This document shows, piece after piece, positions 15,926 to 24,014 of a DNA stretch of 24,051 bases; within the stretch, counting starts at the first letter, position 1; every line of letters begins with the position of its first letter. The notes beneath the pieces are model-generated. The model was given only the letters and a program-made list of their open reading frames with translations, had not been told where the DNA came from and did no database searches. The stretch is taken from assembly GCA_023410025.1 (NCBI GenBank), contig JAEYQM010000078.1:1-24051 (forward strand), given 5' to 3'. Made by a program: the position numbers and the translations under genes. This DNA comes from Bacillota bacterium (lineage in GTDB: Bacteria; Bacillota_I; Bacilli_A; ML615J-28; CAG-698).

Positions 15926-16122
15926 CTTTCTTCTCTCTTTCTTATTATATTTGTATATCAAGTATTAGTATTTTATAAAATAGCAAATAACTGTTTTTAA
16001 TAATAATATAATTTGTTTACTTGCCTTGTGTAATATAAATAATATAGTCTATATGAACATTATGGTATGATTATAACATATTTTGATTTATTTTTGAAGT
16101 AGTAAAAAATTAATTTTATTAT

Positions 16123-16152
16123 CAAAAAAAACACCTATAAAAAATAGGTGTT
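16123..16152 (-). terminator. Terminator of the antiporter-mgtC operon
   Basis: AACACCTAT (16130-16138) and ATAGGTGTT (16144-16152) form a 9-bp stem, followed on the minus strand by a run of seven T's (16124-16130). It lies just after the stop of the MgtC-family gene. Confidence 0.88.
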
Positions 16153-16157
16153 AATTT

Positions 16158-16886
16158 TTACTTAATTTCTTCAATATAGTTTACATACTCCAGTGTACTT
16201 AAAGCTTCAATAATTTCTGAGTGTTTTTTATATTGTTTTAATTCTTTACTATAAATACTTACGGATATTGTATACACACTTAAACCTGAATTAACATAGG
16301 CTGGATTAGATTCAATATCATCAATAAATATTCCAAGTTTTCTTGTTACAGCAACAAAGTCTTGTAAATTAGTTTTATTTTTTAACTCTAGATGAATTTC
16401 AAAATGATTTGATTTATCCTTTAAATACATTTCAACTTTTGGAAAGATTGATAATGTAATTAGAATAAATATAAAACCAATTACAGATATTGTATAAAAA
16501 CCTGCTCCGATGCTTAATCCTATTAAGCAAGATGCAAGTAATGCTACAGCGGTTGTTAATCCTTTTATTTGTCCTTTTGATGAGAAAAGAATTGAGTTGC
16601 TTCCAATAATTGAAAATGCAACAATGATTGCGGCTGATATTATTGGGGCATTACCTAAAATTCCTTGAAAGTAAACGTCAAGTAACATTGCACTAGATGT
16701 AGATATAGATACTAAGATAAAAGTTCTAAATCCAGCAGCATGACGTTTTCTTGCTCTTTCATAACCTAAAAGCCCTGCAAAGATTACCGACAAAGAAATT
16801 CTAAAGAGTATTGACCAGAAGCCAATTTCACTTGACCATTCACCTAATAGTTGGGCAATGGCATCATTACTTTCTACTAAAAACAT
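16158..16886 (-). CDS. MgtC/SapB-family membrane protein
   Basis: The 242-residue protein has an N-terminal membrane domain of about four to five helices with the family motif GYERARKRHAAGFRT (41-55), the conserved Arg/Gly-Arg-Thr signature of MgtC/SapB proteins. The C-terminal roughly 85 residues (EIHLELKNK… to the end) look like a small soluble ACT-like domain found in longer family members. MgtC proteins are linked to growth in low magnesium and to membrane energetics, and act by binding other membrane proteins. The exact role here is unknown. It lies 15 bases downstream of the antiporter gene with an AAGGAGA ribosome binding site, so the two are co-expressed. I saw no magnesium (M-box) riboswitch. 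Confidence 0.9.
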   Translation of the reverse strand: MFLVESNDAIAQLLGEWSSEIGFWSILFRISLSVIFAGLLGYERARKRHAAGFRTFILVSISTSSAMLLDVYFQGILGNAPIISAAIIVAFSIIGSNSILFSSKGQIKGLTTAVALLASCLIGLSIGAGFYTISVIGFIFILITLSIFPKVEMYLKDKSNHFEIHLELKNKTNLQDFVAVTRKLGIFIDDIESNPAYVNSGLSVYTISVSIYSKELKQYKKHSEIIEALSTLEYVNYIEEIK

Positions 16887-16901
16887 TTTTATTCTCCTTT
16901 T

Positions 16902-18353
16902 CTATTTTTTGGATAATTGACGATTTTTTGGATAGTTCAATGATCCGTAATATTCTTCGGCTGCTTGAGTAAAAGCATTTTCGTTTTCCACATTTAGAGT
17001 AACGACTCTTTTTGGTAATTCTTCTTGAATTTTATTAATTCTTTCAATTAATAATTCAACTGGGGTTTTTTGTTTTCCAGTTTCACTGACTTCTTTTACT
17101 TGAACAATATCTTCTAATTTTGTTGAATAAGATTTAGATAGGTATAATGCAAGTTTGCTACATGCAGGACCAATTAATTCATATAATACACTTGATGCAA
17201 GAATAATTGTTTGAAGGTTATTTCCAGCCTCACCACCTAATGTTCTTGCTCCCATGGCAGCAAGTCCAATGGCAACTCCTGCTTGAGGAATCAATGCAAG
17301 TCCTAAGTAATTTCTAACTTCCTTATCCTTCTTAACAATTAAACATCCAAAGTATGATCCTAAATATTTACCAATAATTCTTGTTAGGAAATATAAGATA
17401 CCAATTACTAATAGTGATGTTCCACCAAAAGAGTTTAATGTAAATAAACTATCCAAATTAAATCCTAATCCTGATTTAACAAAAAACAATAATAAAATAG
17501 GTGGACTAAAATAGTTTAATTGTTTGAATAACTTATCATCATTTGTAATGTTAATATACACCATACCCATAGACATACAACCTAAAAGTGGTGAAACATC
17601 AATTAATGCACATATTCCACAAAACGCAAATATCATAGCAAGTGATACAATTAGACGGTTATCTGTACTTCTTTTATTCATTAATAATTTTAATAAATAA
17701 CCAAAGAAACCCCCTAATATTAGTACAAGAATATTATAGATAATTGGTAAACCAACTACACCAAAACTTAATCCACCAACACCGGCTGAAGATGCTAATG
17801 CAACTGAAATTGCAATACTGTATGCAAATAAACCGACAACGTCGTCTAGAGCAACTACTTGTAATAATGTATCAACAAAGTCCCCTTTAGCTCCTGTTTG
17901 ACGAATTGTCATAACTGTTGATGCTGGTGCTGTAGCTGAAGCTAGAGCAGCTAAAACAATTGAGAATGCCAAGCTTAAATGAATGATATAATACATAACT
18001 ATAAATACTAAATTTGATGCCACAAGTGCTTCAAATACAGTAATAATTATCACTTTTGAACCATTCTTTTTTAATACAGATAATTTAAAAAATTCACCAA
18101 CGCTAAAGGCAATAAAGGCAAGTGCAATATCAGTGATAAAATCCATTCCTTGAACAACCTTTGTTGGGATAAAGTTAAATACATAGGGACCAATTAAAAT
18201 CCCTGTAAAGATATAAGCTGTTACATTTGGCAATTTCAATTTCTTTGTCACTCTAGTTAATAAGAATCCTAGAAATAACATTAAAGCAATTGAAATTATT
18301 ATTGATGCAACGGATGATTGAATTTCTAATGTTTCAATTAGACGGGTAAACAT
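16902..18353 (-). CDS. CPA2-family cation/proton antiporter
   Basis: The 483-residue membrane protein has about twelve to thirteen hydrophobic helices and belongs to the KefB/NapA-type monovalent cation:proton antiporters (CPA2). The ion-binding acidic pair is Asp170-Asp171 in VVALDDVVGL, after the unwound-helix motif ATAPASTV (140-147). An Asp-Asp pair rather than Asn-Asp suggests electrogenic exchange, based on studied homologues. The C-terminal roughly 90 residues are soluble and contain no TrkA-N nucleotide-binding domain, unlike KefB/KefC. The ATG at 18353 follows AAGGA by 5 bases; a TTG 24 bases upstream lacks a ribosome binding site. It is the first gene of an operon with an MgtC-family gene. 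The ion (Na+ or K+) is not clear from sequence. Confidence 0.9.
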   Translation of the reverse strand: MFTRLIETLEIQSSVASIIISIALMLFLGFLLTRVTKKLKLPNVTAYIFTGILIGPYVFNFIPTKVVQGMDFITDIALAFIAFSVGEFFKLSVLKKNGSKVIIITVFEALVASNLVFIVMYYIIHLSLAFSIVLAALASATAPASTVMTIRQTGAKGDFVDTLLQVVALDDVVGLFAYSIAISVALASSAGVGGLSFGVVGLPIIYNILVLILGGFFGYLLKLLMNKRSTDNRLIVSLAMIFAFCGICALIDVSPLLGCMSMGMVYINITNDDKLFKQLNYFSPPILLLFFVKSGLGFNLDSLFTLNSFGGTSLLVIGILYFLTRIIGKYLGSYFGCLIVKKDKEVRNYLGLALIPQAGVAIGLAAMGARTLGGEAGNNLQTIILASSVLYELIGPACSKLALYLSKSYSTKLEDIVQVKEVSETGKQKTPVELLIERINKIQEELPKRVVTLNVENENAFTQAAEEYYGSLNYPKNRQLSKK

Positions 18354-18513
18354 TCTATTCCTTCTTTCACAATCCAATTAATAATTAACAAATAATATAG
18401 TTAACTATATATTGGAAATATATATTACCACAGTTACTTCCTTTAATCAAGTTATACGACTCCTATTATATTAGTTTATTTACTAGTTAATATTAAATTT
18501 TTTTGTATTATAT

Positions 18514-18549
18514 AAAAAGAAAAAACACTAATTAAAATAATTAGTGTTT
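18514..18549 (-). terminator. Orphan terminator upstream of the antiporter gene
   Basis: AACACTAATTA (18524-18534) and TAATTAGTGTT (18538-18548) form an 11-bp stem. On the minus strand it is followed by TTTTT, C, TTTTT. No minus-strand gene lies before it, so it ends either an untranslated RNA or a leader about 160 bases ahead of the antiporter start. Between it and the antiporter (18354-18513) I see only a weak TATAAT and no recognisable riboswitch. Confidence 0.7.
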
Positions 18550-18844
18550 ATATATTAAATGCCTATTTTATATGTTTACACGGCATGTTTATTCATTAAA
18601 AATATTAATCCATTATGTTATTATTATATTATTGTACTTATAAAATTATGTTTATAGATTAGATTTGATAGTTTAAAGTAATTATAGAACTAAAAGTATA
18701 AAATAATATATCTTTTATTTATATTCGACTTTTCTTTACATTTTTCTTATGTGATTAATTCTATAATTAATTTAGTCAAAATGCTTTTTTAGTTTGAACC
18801 CAGCATTTAGATGATTTAGATATTATACTAAGGGAGGTAAAAAA
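18550..18844. other. Gene-free AT-rich region between divergent units
   Basis: I see no convincing protein gene on either strand. ATGCC (18559-18563) and GGCAT (18582-18586) could form a short stem just before the orphan terminator on the minus strand, so a small RNA or leader is possible. Closer to the zinc-ribbon gene, AAATGCT (18779-18785) and AGCATTT (18802-18808) form a second inverted repeat that spans the possible -35 of that gene. Confidence 0.4.
18794..18822 (+). promoter_or_regulatory. Possible promoter of the zinc-ribbon gene
   Basis: TTGAAC (18794-18799) and TAGATA (18817-18822) are 17 bases apart; the -10 is poor and other AT-rich choices exist. The AAATGCT/AGCATTT inverted repeat surrounds the -35. 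Confidence 0.3.
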
Positions 18845-18958
18845 ATGGGTAGTTGTCCAGATTGTGGAAAAAACGGATTATTAGTTAGAGTTTATGATGA
18901 TCGTACTGAATATTATTGTTCTAAGTGTAAAAAAGTAGTTTACGTTGAATATCATTAA
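18845..18958 (+). CDS. 37-aa zinc-ribbon protein
   Basis: A short plus-strand gene starts at ATG 18845 after a strong GGGAGG (18833-18838). The 37 residues are MGSCPDCGKNG…EYYCSKCKK…, with CPDC at 4-7 and CSKC at 24-27. The two CxxC knuckles 16 residues apart form a complete zinc ribbon and leave almost nothing else. The protein is too small to be an enzyme. Family members of this size may bind RNA or protein or act as zinc stores, but I cannot assign a role. It is the only plus-strand gene in the right half, has its own terminator (19013-19041), and is not in an operon. The SD, uninterrupted frame and intact Cys spacing make it convincing. Confidence 0.85.
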   Translation: MGSCPDCGKNGLLVRVYDDRTEYYCSKCKKVVYVEYH

Positions 18959-19012
18959 TATGTATATACTATAGTGATTTAGTTAAACAATATTATATCA
19001 AGTTTTAAGGGC

Positions 19013-19041
19013 GTTAATTAGGGTTCAATTAACCTCTTTTT
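19013..19041 (+). terminator. Terminator of the zinc-ribbon gene
   Basis: GTTAATT (19013-19019) and AATTAAC (19027-19033) form a 7-bp stem with a 7-base loop, followed by CTCTTTTT. It lies 55 bases after the stop codon. The stem is short, so some read-through to the next hairpin is possible. Confidence 0.55.
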
Positions 19042-19080
19042 AATTATTATACTTATATAAAAAATTTTGTTATCGTTTAT

Positions 19081-19112
19081 AAATAAAGTCGCCATTAATG
19101 GCGACTTTATTT
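19081..19112. terminator. Perfect hairpin ending the Sel1-protein operon, probably bidirectional
   Basis: AAATAAAGTCGCCAT (19081-19095) and ATGGCGACTTTATTT (19098-19112) are exact complements with a 2-base centre. On the minus strand it follows the stop of the Sel1-repeat gene at once. It can also act as a second stop for the convergent zinc-ribbon transcript. Confidence 0.85.
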
Positions 19113-20697
19113 AATATCGTTTTTTCCACTTTCCAAACATTGTTTTTTTAAATTTATTTAAATCTAATTTAGCTTCTTTATGATTTAGTTCACTTGCTTT
19201 TTGGTAGTATTGCACTGCTTTTTCATAATCAACCTTGTGAAGATATCCAAATTCATAGATTTGACCTATCATGTATAAAGCATGTGGATTGTTTGGAATT
19301 TTTTGTAACCATTCATATGCTAATTCATAATTTTTATTTACTCCCACACCATCAAAATATATTTTTGCCATTTCAAGAATTCCAACTTCATCACCTGTAT
19401 TTGCAATTTCGGTTGTAATTTCCAAATACTTAGTATAGTTTTTAGATATCCTACATAATCGCATTATTTCTTTTAGAATTCTTAAATCTTTAGATTCTAA
19501 CTTTTCCAGATAATAAATTTCATCTTTTATATTATTATTATTTCTTGCTTCTTCATATAATAAAACAAATGCTGCTTTATGATTATGCTCTAATAACTTT
19601 TTATAGTATTTTTGTGCAGTATTACGATCATTAAATGTTGTGCTATATAATTTAGCCAAGAAAGATGTTGCCTCTAAGTTACCAAGTAAATCTGCTTTCA
19701 CCATTAATTTTACTACTTCACCCAATAATTCTTTAGTAAATTCATAGTGTTTCACATATAATTCAGCAAGGTCATAGCAAGCTTCTGAATTATCATTTTC
19801 TACTTCCATCTTTAAGAATTCAATTGCTTCGTTTATTTTATTTTCTTTAATTAAATATTTAGATAAAGGATAATATGCTTCTTCAATATTATTTTGTGCA
19901 CATTGTGTTAATTTTTCGATAATTTCTTGATTTGATAATGAATCACAATATCCATTGATATTATCAACTATAGCATAACAAATTGCTTGTAAATCATCAT
20001 CTTCTGCTGCTTCTATTAAAAATGTTTTTAAAGTTTCAATTGGTATATCTAGTTCTTTTCTTTTGTTTAGTGTCCATAATACTCTTTTTGCAATTGTACT
20101 TCCTATATCAGCAGCTAGTTTAAAGTACTTTATGCTGTCTCTATCACCAATTTCATCTTCTAACTGTAATTTGGCCACAGCTAATAAATGGACAGCATTA
20201 CTGTATAATATTGGGTCTTCATTCTTATCTAATAAAGGAAATGCCTTTTCTAATAATTTTTCTTTTTCTATACAAAAATCATCACTAAGAGATTTTGCAT
20301 ATACAACCATACAAAATGGATCATTTAACTCAATTCCCTGTAAGCAATATTTCTTAAACAATTCTTCATCTGGTAAAATACAATCTTCACCATCTTGATA
20401 AGTAAGAGCAAGATATCTAATGGCATCAATATCATCTTGTTTTGCAGCTAAATCATACCAATATATAGATTTTTTATGATCTATATCTACCCCAACTCCA
20501 TTATGGTAACAATATGCTAGATTGAATTGGGAATTTGAATACCCTGCTTCAGCTGCTTTTAAAAACCATTTAAATCCCTCAATGCACTTTTCCTTGTCAC
20601 TTTCATCTTCAGTTAGGATTTTACCAAGTTCATTCTGGGAAGTAACATCTCCATTATTGGCCTTATTTAATAATTCTTCAAATTTATCTTTTTCCAT
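19111..20697 (-). CDS. Sel1-repeat (TPR-like) protein
   Basis: The 528-residue protein is built of helical Sel1-type repeats. Clear examples are near 41-85 (GFKWFLKAAEAGYSN, then AYCYHNGVGV) and near the C-terminus (AKIYFDGVGV, IYEFGYLHKVDYEKAVQYY, KASELNHKEA), with more degenerate repeats between. Such proteins serve as scaffolds for protein complexes. No signal peptide or membrane helix is visible, so it is probably cytoplasmic. The ATG lies 6 bases after the lemA-like stop but has no good ribosome binding site next to it; an AGAGGAG lies about 17 bases upstream inside lemA. Translation may depend on termination of lemA. It is the last gene of the three-gene operon. Confidence 0.88.
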   Translation of the reverse strand: MEKDKFEELLNKANNGDVTSQNELGKILTEDESDKEKCIEGFKWFLKAAEAGYSNSQFNLAYCYHNGVGVDIDHKKSIYWYDLAAKQDDIDAIRYLALTYQDGEDCILPDEELFKKYCLQGIELNDPFCMVVYAKSLSDDFCIEKEKLLEKAFPLLDKNEDPILYSNAVHLLAVAKLQLEDEIGDRDSIKYFKLAADIGSTIAKRVLWTLNKRKELDIPIETLKTFLIEAAEDDDLQAICYAIVDNINGYCDSLSNQEIIEKLTQCAQNNIEEAYYPLSKYLIKENKINEAIEFLKMEVENDNSEACYDLAELYVKHYEFTKELLGEVVKLMVKADLLGNLEATSFLAKLYSTTFNDRNTAQKYYKKLLEHNHKAAFVLLYEEARNNNNIKDEIYYLEKLESKDLRILKEIMRLCRISKNYTKYLEITTEIANTGDEVGILEMAKIYFDGVGVNKNYELAYEWLQKIPNNPHALYMIGQIYEFGYLHKVDYEKAVQYYQKASELNHKEAKLDLNKFKKTMFGKWKKRY

Positions 20698-20703
20698 TAT
20701 CTA

Positions 20704-21372
20704 TCAAAAGAATTCTCCTCTTGATTTTGCTTTAATTTCTTGTGATGTTGAGAAAGGAATTCTTGTTGTGAAATTATTTTTTGCTGCAACTATCATCTTA
20801 GTTGGCCATTTATAAATATCTTGGTTCCAACGTTTTATTGTATCATTATATACTTCCCTTGCAGCTGTAATTTCTTTTTGTAAGTAACTATTTTGTTGCA
20901 TAGCATCGGCTATTACATGTTGTGAACGTAATTCAGGATATGCTTCAAATGCAACATTAATTTTTGAATAACTTGCATCTATTTCGTTAGCCATTTGATT
21001 TCTTTCTTCATCACTTGATACTTTTCCGCCACCTCTTAAAGCTGCAATTCCTGTAAATGTTTGGTTATCTACTTTAACTGACTTCTCAACAAGCTTTGCA
21101 ACGTTTTGTAGAATCATTACTCTTTGTTCTAAGTAATTATCAATGCGTGATGCATTGTGTTGGATTTTTTGTTGTAATTGTTGGAAATAGTTTTTTGCTT
21201 TTATTTTCTTAAATAAGAATACTAATCCAGGAATTAATCCCAATACCCAAAGAATTATTTCAAAAAGTAATGACCCAAATCCTACTTTTACTGAAAGTTG
21301 TTTTTCTATAACATTCACGTCTTTTCCCTCTTTGTTAACGGGATCTTTAATTTCATCTAATTCATTTGCCAT
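20704..21372 (-). CDS. lemA: LemA-family protein
   Basis: The 222-residue protein has one N-terminal membrane segment (about 32-54, FGSLLFEIILWVLGLIPGLV) and a long helical domain with LemA landmarks: NYLEQRVMILQNVAKLVEKS early on, then TAAREVYNDTIKRWNQ and the closing NNFTTRIPFS. The family's helical bundle faces the outside or cytoplasm depending on species, and its function is unsettled. In many bacteria it sits beside membrane metallopeptidases or TPM-domain proteins. The ATG at 21372 is one base after the stop of the upstream membrane-protein gene. A GTG 15 bases earlier would overlap that gene and has no ribosome binding site. Compared with typical LemA, an extra hydrophilic N-terminus of about 30 residues precedes the membrane helix. 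Confidence 0.92.
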   Translation of the reverse strand: MANELDEIKDPVNKEGKDVNVIEKQLSVKVGFGSLLFEIILWVLGLIPGLVFLFKKIKAKNYFQQLQQKIQHNASRIDNYLEQRVMILQNVAKLVEKSVKVDNQTFTGIAALRGGGKVSSDEERNQMANEIDASYSKINVAFEAYPELRSQHVIADAMQQNSYLQKEITAAREVYNDTIKRWNQDIYKWPTKMIVAAKNNFTTRIPFSTSQEIKAKSRGEFF

Positions 21373-21373
21373 T

Positions 21374-23242
21374 TTAATTACTCTCACTTTCTTTATTAAA
21401 TAATTCGTTTAAAATCTTTGAATCTTCATTGCTTATATTTAATTTTGTAATATAGGAAACAAGTCTTCTTCTAAATTGGATGTTATCACTTGATCCTGCT
21501 CTTTTTAAAATAAAATCTTTAAGATTATTATCTTGGCTTGTTTTATTAATGTATGTCTTTCTATCTACATTATCGGCAACTTTAACTGCAACGAATGAAC
21601 TTTTTTCCACTGGAAGATATTCAACCCATTCAACTGGTACTTGATATACATTTCCATCCCCAGCCTTTCTAGAGACATAATCTACTCTATCTATACCATG
21701 ATATCCATGGGCTTTTACTTCTACTAAATCCATATCATCTACCTTTGATACAATTCTTGTTTTTAGAATATTTAAAGTATCAGAGTATGCATTTTTAAAT
21801 TTAGATTGATCAAAGTCATTAACAATTGATTCATGTTCCCAACAAGATACATTGGAATTATATTCTTGTTTATAAATATACTCAAAAGGTTTGTTTTGTT
21901 GATATAGTGGAATACAAAGGATTGGTGCAAATGCCATATAAATAGATTTAAAATATTCATTGTTATATTTGATAAATGTTTCTCTGATTTTTTGTAAATC
22001 ATAATGCATATATCTATTAGGGTCAGTATTTATATCAACTTTATTTAAATGGTTTGGAGCAATTAAGTTAATTTTATTATTCTTATAAAAATCAAAGTCA
22101 TCTCCAAATCCAATCGTTTTATCTTTTAATATTTTGACCATTTGCTTTTGAGCAAGTGGAGTAAATAATAATCTAAATTCAACCTCGTTATTTCTATTAA
22201 GGGCATTAAATAATACTTCAAATGCAGAGTCATCCATTGCTGTGAAATCTCCACCCTTTTTAATAGATTTTTCTTCCTTCTTTTTAAGTTGTTTTTCTCC
22301 TTTGGCTACTACCTTTTCTAGTTTTTTCTCACTTAATGAGTTTGCATTTCCAGATGTTCTACTAAATGTAAGATTTGGTGCTGCATCATTTCCATATATT
22401 AAATACGAATAATTAAAATATTCAGGAAATGGTTTTTCAACAGAAGCATTCAATGTTTGATCATGTCTTACTTCTTCAATGCTTCCATCAGAGTTTTGCT
22501 TATATTCATACCATGTTACTTCAAGTGATCCACTATATACTTTTTTTCCCATATAGTGTTTTAAAGATTTACAAATAACAAATGGATTTCCTACAATTTC
22601 CCCACTTTGAACAAATAATACTGAAGAAGTAATATCAGAATTATCTGATAAATTATATCTATTATGTAATAAATCAAATCTTTTAGAGTCAAAATATGGA
22701 TCCATTTTAATAATCTTTAATGTCTTTTCAACAAGTTCAGCTGGCATTCCCCAATCAAATAAAACATTTAGTTCTCTCATTTGTGACCAAGCGATATTAA
22801 TTTCTTCATCCATTGATTGTTTTAATTTACTATTATGCTTTTCGTTTTGTTTAATTCTTTTATTTAGTTTTGCAAATATTATTATAAGAAATGTTATTAT
22901 TAAAGCACCCGCTCCCCCTATAATCACCAAGTCAAGGATTTCTCCGACTAAGAATTCTTTACTTTGCCATGCTGTAAATACATAATAACCAAATGCTCCT
23001 AATGCAAGTATCAAAAAAATAAAAAAAGTTCTTAATCTTCTAATCTTTCTTAGTGTTGCACTGGTTTGCTCAATTTCTTTTTTGTACTTTTCAATTAGTG
23101 CTATTGTCTTTTTGTTTTCCTCTTCATCCACCCCTGATTTTAATACTAAATCTTCAAAATAAGCTTTAGTATTCTCAGAGTGCTCGTCTTTCAACCGATT
23201 AGCATACTCATCTAGTGGTTCATGTATACTTTCTAGTTCCAT
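21374..23242 (-). CDS. Two-TM membrane protein, DUF3137-like
   Basis: The 622-residue protein starts with a charged, partly coiled N-terminus (about 1-70), then two membrane segments (about 72-91 and 103-124) joined by a short loop. A second charged helix (125-150) and a long soluble domain follow. The soluble part contains a segment like those of DUF3137 proteins (DPYFDSKRFDLLHNRY, then GEIVGNPFVICKSLKHYMGKK with beta-rich character); I am not certain of this assignment. A Lys-rich stretch lies near 312-330. It has a GGGGGG-type ribosome binding site and is the first gene of an operon with lemA (1-base gap) and a Sel1 protein (6-base gap), so the three probably form one membrane-linked complex. 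Confidence 0.75.
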   Translation of the reverse strand: MELESIHEPLDEYANRLKDEHSENTKAYFEDLVLKSGVDEEENKKTIALIEKYKKEIEQTSATLRKIRRLRTFFIFLILALGAFGYYVFTAWQSKEFLVGEILDLVIIGGAGALIITFLIIIFAKLNKRIKQNEKHNSKLKQSMDEEINIAWSQMRELNVLFDWGMPAELVEKTLKIIKMDPYFDSKRFDLLHNRYNLSDNSDITSSVLFVQSGEIVGNPFVICKSLKHYMGKKVYSGSLEVTWYEYKQNSDGSIEEVRHDQTLNASVEKPFPEYFNYSYLIYGNDAAPNLTFSRTSGNANSLSEKKLEKVVAKGEKQLKKKEEKSIKKGGDFTAMDDSAFEVLFNALNRNNEVEFRLLFTPLAQKQMVKILKDKTIGFGDDFDFYKNNKINLIAPNHLNKVDINTDPNRYMHYDLQKIRETFIKYNNEYFKSIYMAFAPILCIPLYQQNKPFEYIYKQEYNSNVSCWEHESIVNDFDQSKFKNAYSDTLNILKTRIVSKVDDMDLVEVKAHGYHGIDRVDYVSRKAGDGNVYQVPVEWVEYLPVEKSSFVAVKVADNVDRKTYINKTSQDNNLKDFILKRAGSSDNIQFRRRLVSYITKLNISNEDSKILNELFNKESESN

Positions 23243-23383
23243 ATTTCCCCCCTTATATAATTAAAGTATTAATATTAACTTTTATTGAATTATAGTGTTA
23301 TTGTATATTTAATACCATATAATATATATTATTTTTTTTATAATTATATTACTTAAATTGAATTAAAATTAATAATAACTATA

Positions 23384-23420
23384 TAAAAAAAGATCTAACA
23401 TTTTTACTTGTTAGATCTTT
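23384..23420 (-). terminator. Terminator of the SAM-riboswitch gene
   Basis: AAAGATCTAACA (23389-23400) and TGTTAGATCTTT (23409-23420) form a perfect 12-bp stem; the minus strand continues with a run of T's. It lies 113 bases after the stop at 23534. Between them (23421-23533) I see no gene, and 23243-23383 holds only AT-rich sequence with weak -10-like elements for the next operon. Confidence 0.88.
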
Positions 23421-23533
23421 GATTTAATGAAATTTATATAGTCTATTAATAATAAGATTAGTGATAGATGAGCTATTGCTTTACATTATATTGGTATAAA
23501 ATATCCTTAAAACTTAATTTATAACTAAAATAA

Positions 23534-23845
23534 TCAAATAATATAGTCAATTAAATCTCCTATAGATACACTTTCTTCAACTCTTTCAATACCTACTATT
23601 ATTCTATGGTTTTCATCATAAATTGGCATTGCTTCACCGATTTTTAAATTTATCATTTTATTTAGTATTTCTTGTTTCTTTTTTTTAGTTGTACCTTTTT
23701 TCTCTTTTTCCATGTGCATTAATTTTATAACTTCATTTAGAAACTCATTAATTGAAAAAGGACTAATTTTGTCATCTCCTACTATTGTCATAGAATGTCC
23801 ATGGTGCATACATTGACGGCTATTCATTAAAACTTTAAACTTCAT
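23534..23845 (-). CDS. SAM-riboswitch-controlled small protein of unknown function (103 aa)
   Basis: I do not recognise this protein. The 103 residues begin MKFKVLMNSRQCMHHGHSM: within the first 19 residues are one Cys, three His and four Met, a set that could bind a metal or heme. A Lys-rich helix follows (about 45-60, EKEKKGTTKKKKQE), then a compact beta-like C-terminal part (GEAMPIYDENHRIIVGIERV…). Met makes up about 8 percent, high for such a protein. There is no signal peptide or membrane segment. The ATG at 23845 follows an AAAGG site. It is the only gene between the SAM-I riboswitch and the terminator at 23384-23420, so it is the direct riboswitch target. High SAM should switch it off, which suggests a role in methionine, cysteine or SAM supply. 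Confidence 0.8.
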   Translation of the reverse strand: MKFKVLMNSRQCMHHGHSMTIVGDDKISPFSINEFLNEVIKLMHMEKEKKGTTKKKKQEILNKMINLKIGEAMPIYDENHRIIVGIERVEESVSIGDLIDYII

Positions 23846-23872
23846 AATATTATTTTCCTTTCATATTTTCCC

Positions 23873-23902
23873 AAAAAGAAAAAGCCCCATCGTATGATGA
23901 GG
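23873..23902 (-). terminator. Riboswitch-controlled terminator
   Basis: On the minus strand, CCTCATC (23896-23902) pairs with GATGGGG (23885-23891) around a 4-base loop, followed by CTTTTTCTTTTT. The same CCTCATC can instead pair with the GATGGGG at 23923-23929 at the 3' edge of the aptamer, giving an antiterminator. The ORF start is 28 bases beyond the T-run. Confidence 0.88.
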
Positions 23903-23921
23903 TCATAATATCAAAAATTAT

Positions 23922-24010
23922 TCCCCATCATTCTAGCATTAGCACCTTACCTTTATCGGCAGGTTGCTGAAGGATCAACGAGCTAGTCTCTCACCTTCTC
24001 TTTATGGTAA
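23922..24010 (-). promoter_or_regulatory. SAM-I (S-box) riboswitch aptamer
   Basis: Read on the minus strand, the conserved SAM-I core is present in order: AAGAGAAGGTGAGAGAC (5' strand and kink-turn), TTGATCC, CAGCAACC, a short GCC/GGT stem, and AAGGTGCTAAT. P1 closes with CCAT (24004-24007) against ATGG near 23926-23930, and its 3' strand overlaps the antiterminator. SAM binding should hold P1 closed, free the terminator strand and switch the gene off. It is cis-acting on the 103-aa gene. Confidence 0.92.
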
Positions 24011-24014
24011 CTTA

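Noticed and set aside
15926..15961. Upstream TTG start for the metallopeptidase
   Set aside because: No ribosome binding site; the ATG at 15925 has a purine-rich site and gives a normal basic N-terminus before the first membrane helix.
18354..18513. Possible riboswitch (M-box, c-di-AMP, Na+ type) in the antiporter leader
   Set aside because: No conserved core of any class I know could be matched; left as an undefined leader.
18559..18657. Plus-strand 32-codon frame starting ATGCCT
   Set aside because: No SD, no promoter, no recognisable protein features; in this AT content a frame of that length is expected by chance.
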